Shown piece after piece: positions 61,701 through 64,000 of a stretch of DNA of 64,000 nt. The notes beneath the pieces are model-generated. The model did not search any database. It was given only the letters and a program-made list of their open reading frames with translations, and was not told the DNA's origin. A program made the translations under genes and the position numbers. The stretch comes from Brienomyrus brachyistius. Its lineage: Eukaryota > Chordata > Actinopteri > Osteoglossiformes > Mormyridae. The stretch lies in the NCBI RefSeq assembly GCF_023856365.1, contig NC_064539.1, positions 22,633,019 through 22,697,018 on the forward strand, in the 5' to 3' direction. The first letter of the stretch is position 1, and each line of letters starts with the position of its first letter.

Positions 61701-64000
61701 TATCGAGGCACTTAGCCTAGAGTGCTGTGCTTAATAGCCTAGGCTGTTAAAACAGGAACTGAGCACAAATAGCTTCGAATAAGGGCCTCAGAGAGCAGGG
61801 ACTGTGAGGAGGGAGCGCTGGCGTTAACTGGACCATGGAAAAGGCTGTGGGGATGCTGCAGGGCTCCTAAGAACTAACATGTTTTTAGCAGAGAGATACT
61901 GAAATGTCAGGCTCCCTGTCCCTCCACCCAATGAGGTTGCTTCAAGGCGTTGGAACAGAAAGCCCCATATGTGCCTCTAGCAGCCAGATGAAAGCTTTCC
62001 TCTCCGTCCAGCAGGGGGCGGTCTTGTTCACGGCCTGGTGCATGTGCTTTGAAGGAGCTGTGGTATCTGATGCTGTGGCTGCCCGGAGTTCCAGGCCACG
62101 TCATTTTGTCTCAAGGTCACCTGACTGCTACATCAGATATCTTTTCCTTCCTGTGCTAGCCTTCTGCATTCAGAATCATGCAGTCACCTTCTCCGATCCA
62201 AGCAACCCCCTGTTATACATTTACACGTTCCTCTGTACATCCCCCAATCTGGTGAGCCATCTGCTTCTGCATCACAGCTGTACGAGTCTGGCTATTTATG
62301 AACCTGAACTGCTCTGTTGAGTTTTAGATGAAATGTTTTCAGAAAAAAAGGTGGGGGCTCCCTATCCTGTGCCTCCACTTTGCACACCAAGGATTCATTG
62401 TTTGTTATTGGCGGCTTTGAGAAACAACCTGTCGACTACACAGTGTGTACTGAAGCATGGCCCACATGCTCCTGCGACTCTGGTGCCGTTAACCTTGCTT
62501 TCCATACTAATCTTCCCCAGTCCCCATGTTGCCCATCCCGATCCCATTCCTCCAAGGGTCGGGTTATTTACGGATCGTCTGTGGAGCCCCTGTGCAGCTG
62601 GGCCGTGCTTGCTGTAATTATCGCTCCCAAGGCCGGTATGTGAGGACCGCTGCCCTTGATCGCTTGGCCTCACCGTCCCAGTGGGTTTACCTGAAGTCGT
62701 GTTGCATGTTTAATTAGTAAACAAGCACGCCGCTTGGCCCAGGGCTGTCTGCTACCCCCGCATAAACATGGACAGCCGTTATTGTGATGAGCAGAAGAGT
62801 GGTATTTGTGCTTGGAAATATGGAATTAAGAGTATGCTTTAAATTTATTCTTTCTGAAGCTCAGGGTCTTTTCTGCAGCTCATTTTGCCTGCAAATTAAA
62901 GGGTGCTTATTTTCTATAACAAAATCTTTCTTGTACCAGAAATGTAATCATAAAAAAGACAGAGAAGCGAGACCAGAATGTATTAAAAATTGTGCACACT
63001 GGGTTCTTGGAGCGAATTAATCATCCCTCTTTTGTCAGAAAAGGAACACATCTGTGTAACTTATTTATTCTGTTTTGAGTCAAAAGATTTTTTTTGTGCT
63101 ATTTAATGTTATTTTCAGTGAACGACCTCACTGGGAAAAGTGACATCATCGCAGCCCATCAGTGGCTGCCTTCGTCTTTAGTAGTGGTAAGGGGGTGGGT
63201 GGGTGATTAGCGCACGGTGGCGACGCTGGACGACCTGATTGTGACAGCACGCTTCACTGACAAACCCCAGCTGACCGCGTTCCCGCAGTTCATAACTCAA
63301 TTACATGCATTTCCGCTTCATCACTAACAAGTCAGCTGTATCTCAGACCCATTGTTTTCCTCCATAACCCCTCGATGTGCTCCGATCTCTGGGGGATGGC
63401 TGCTCCCCATTAGAGATGGTGTCGTTAGTGCCATCTGAATAGGTGTGTAGCACAAATTCGGCAGATTAACATTTGAAAAAGCAACCATTTGCTTTCAAGA
63501 TTGCCAGCCAGAAACTCTGCCCACTTGTGCGAATGATGTGTGGTTTCCGTTCTTATTTAATAACCTATCCACTCCTTTTTTGATAAAATGCACGGTTACA
63601 TCTTTGACCGAATCGATTGTCGTGTCGTTCGCCAGAGACATGATCAGCCCGTTGTTCGGGTTCTCTGTGCATTTTAATAAAAATAATGGTGCGTTTAATC
63701 AGTGCCGTGTCTAAATCAATGAGCTCAGCTGCGCTACAGCGTGTAGTGTTTGGTACACAGGTTAAAACTAAAATAAAGGGTTACGAGGACATGGCAAATG
63801 ACCAACTGTGTGTTTGTGTGTGTCTGTCTGTTGATGGTTGGACGGGGGGGCTGCCATGCCTTCCTGTGGCATAGTATAGAAATTTCAAGTGTTGGGGATG
63901 GCTAAAGAGGGACACTGGTGAGGGAACAAATAATAATAGAAGCATATAATAACCCTTGTTTTATAGCACCCGGCTGGTATCATGTCAACAACGCTCAGTA
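61701..64000. other. Non-coding stretch to window end
   Basis: A 138-codon frame at 61904-62320 has no recognisable domain. 62840-63110 and 63440-63720 (CATTTTAATAAAAATAATGG, GAATTAATCATCCC) may be conserved regulatory DNA by composition. A short TGTG run lies near 63810. No gene recognised. Confidence 0.4.

Noticed and set aside
61904..62320. 138-codon frame near the right end
   Set aside because: No domain, hydrophobic and cysteine-rich by chance composition, no splice context.

Overview
This window looks like ray-finned fish nuclear DNA: AT-rich, sparsely coding, and full of decayed transposons. The fish assignment rests on several Tc1-like DNA transposons whose ends and transposase remnants I recognise as fish types, an L2-like LINE tail, short hAT elements, and a fish-type galt 3' end. 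The species cannot be named from the sequence. All coordinates are hand-read and could be off by a base or two at repeat edges.

Only one gene is certain: the last two coding exons of galt (galactose-1-phosphate uridylyltransferase), on the + strand at 10488-10642 and 12096-12179. A polyadenylation signal follows at 12775-12780. No other galt exon could be found upstream, so the intron before the penultimate exon is at least 10.4 kb. It holds hAT-like ends (1-600), a LINE tail (735-802), a TG/TA microsatellite (6743-6859), a rearranged Tc1 copy (about 7980-8783), and a pogo/Tigger-like element carrying a second element (8917-9661) next to a long TA repeat (9674-9742).

Downstream, 12.8-64 kb contains no recognisable protein-coding gene. 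I read it as intergenic DNA or a very large intron of a neighbour. One 54-base segment with good splice signals (15298-15351) is a tentative exon. A GC-rich patch with splice-donor-like sites (about 40640-41160) is a tentative promoter or first exon. Several segments look like conserved non-coding DNA, but that needs comparison between species.

The main structural feature is a transposon nest at 26216-29588. A Tc1-like element with roughly 200-base inverted ends is split by the 3' part of a non-LTR retrotransposon with a restriction-enzyme-like endonuclease, and again by a Harbinger-like DNA element. A second Tc1-like copy follows at 29911-30997. Other dated insertions are two short hAT elements with recognisable 8-bp target duplications (35660-35949 and 52144-52302) and an internally deleted LINE (about 58040-58800).

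Other items are a 44-bp minisatellite (43970-44271), a 28-bp minisatellite in which every unit carries TCATGTGA (53938-54110), and a 104-bp foldback palindrome (56935-57038). I found no CRISPR array, tRNA, rRNA or bacterial-type system, and no clear previously undescribed system.
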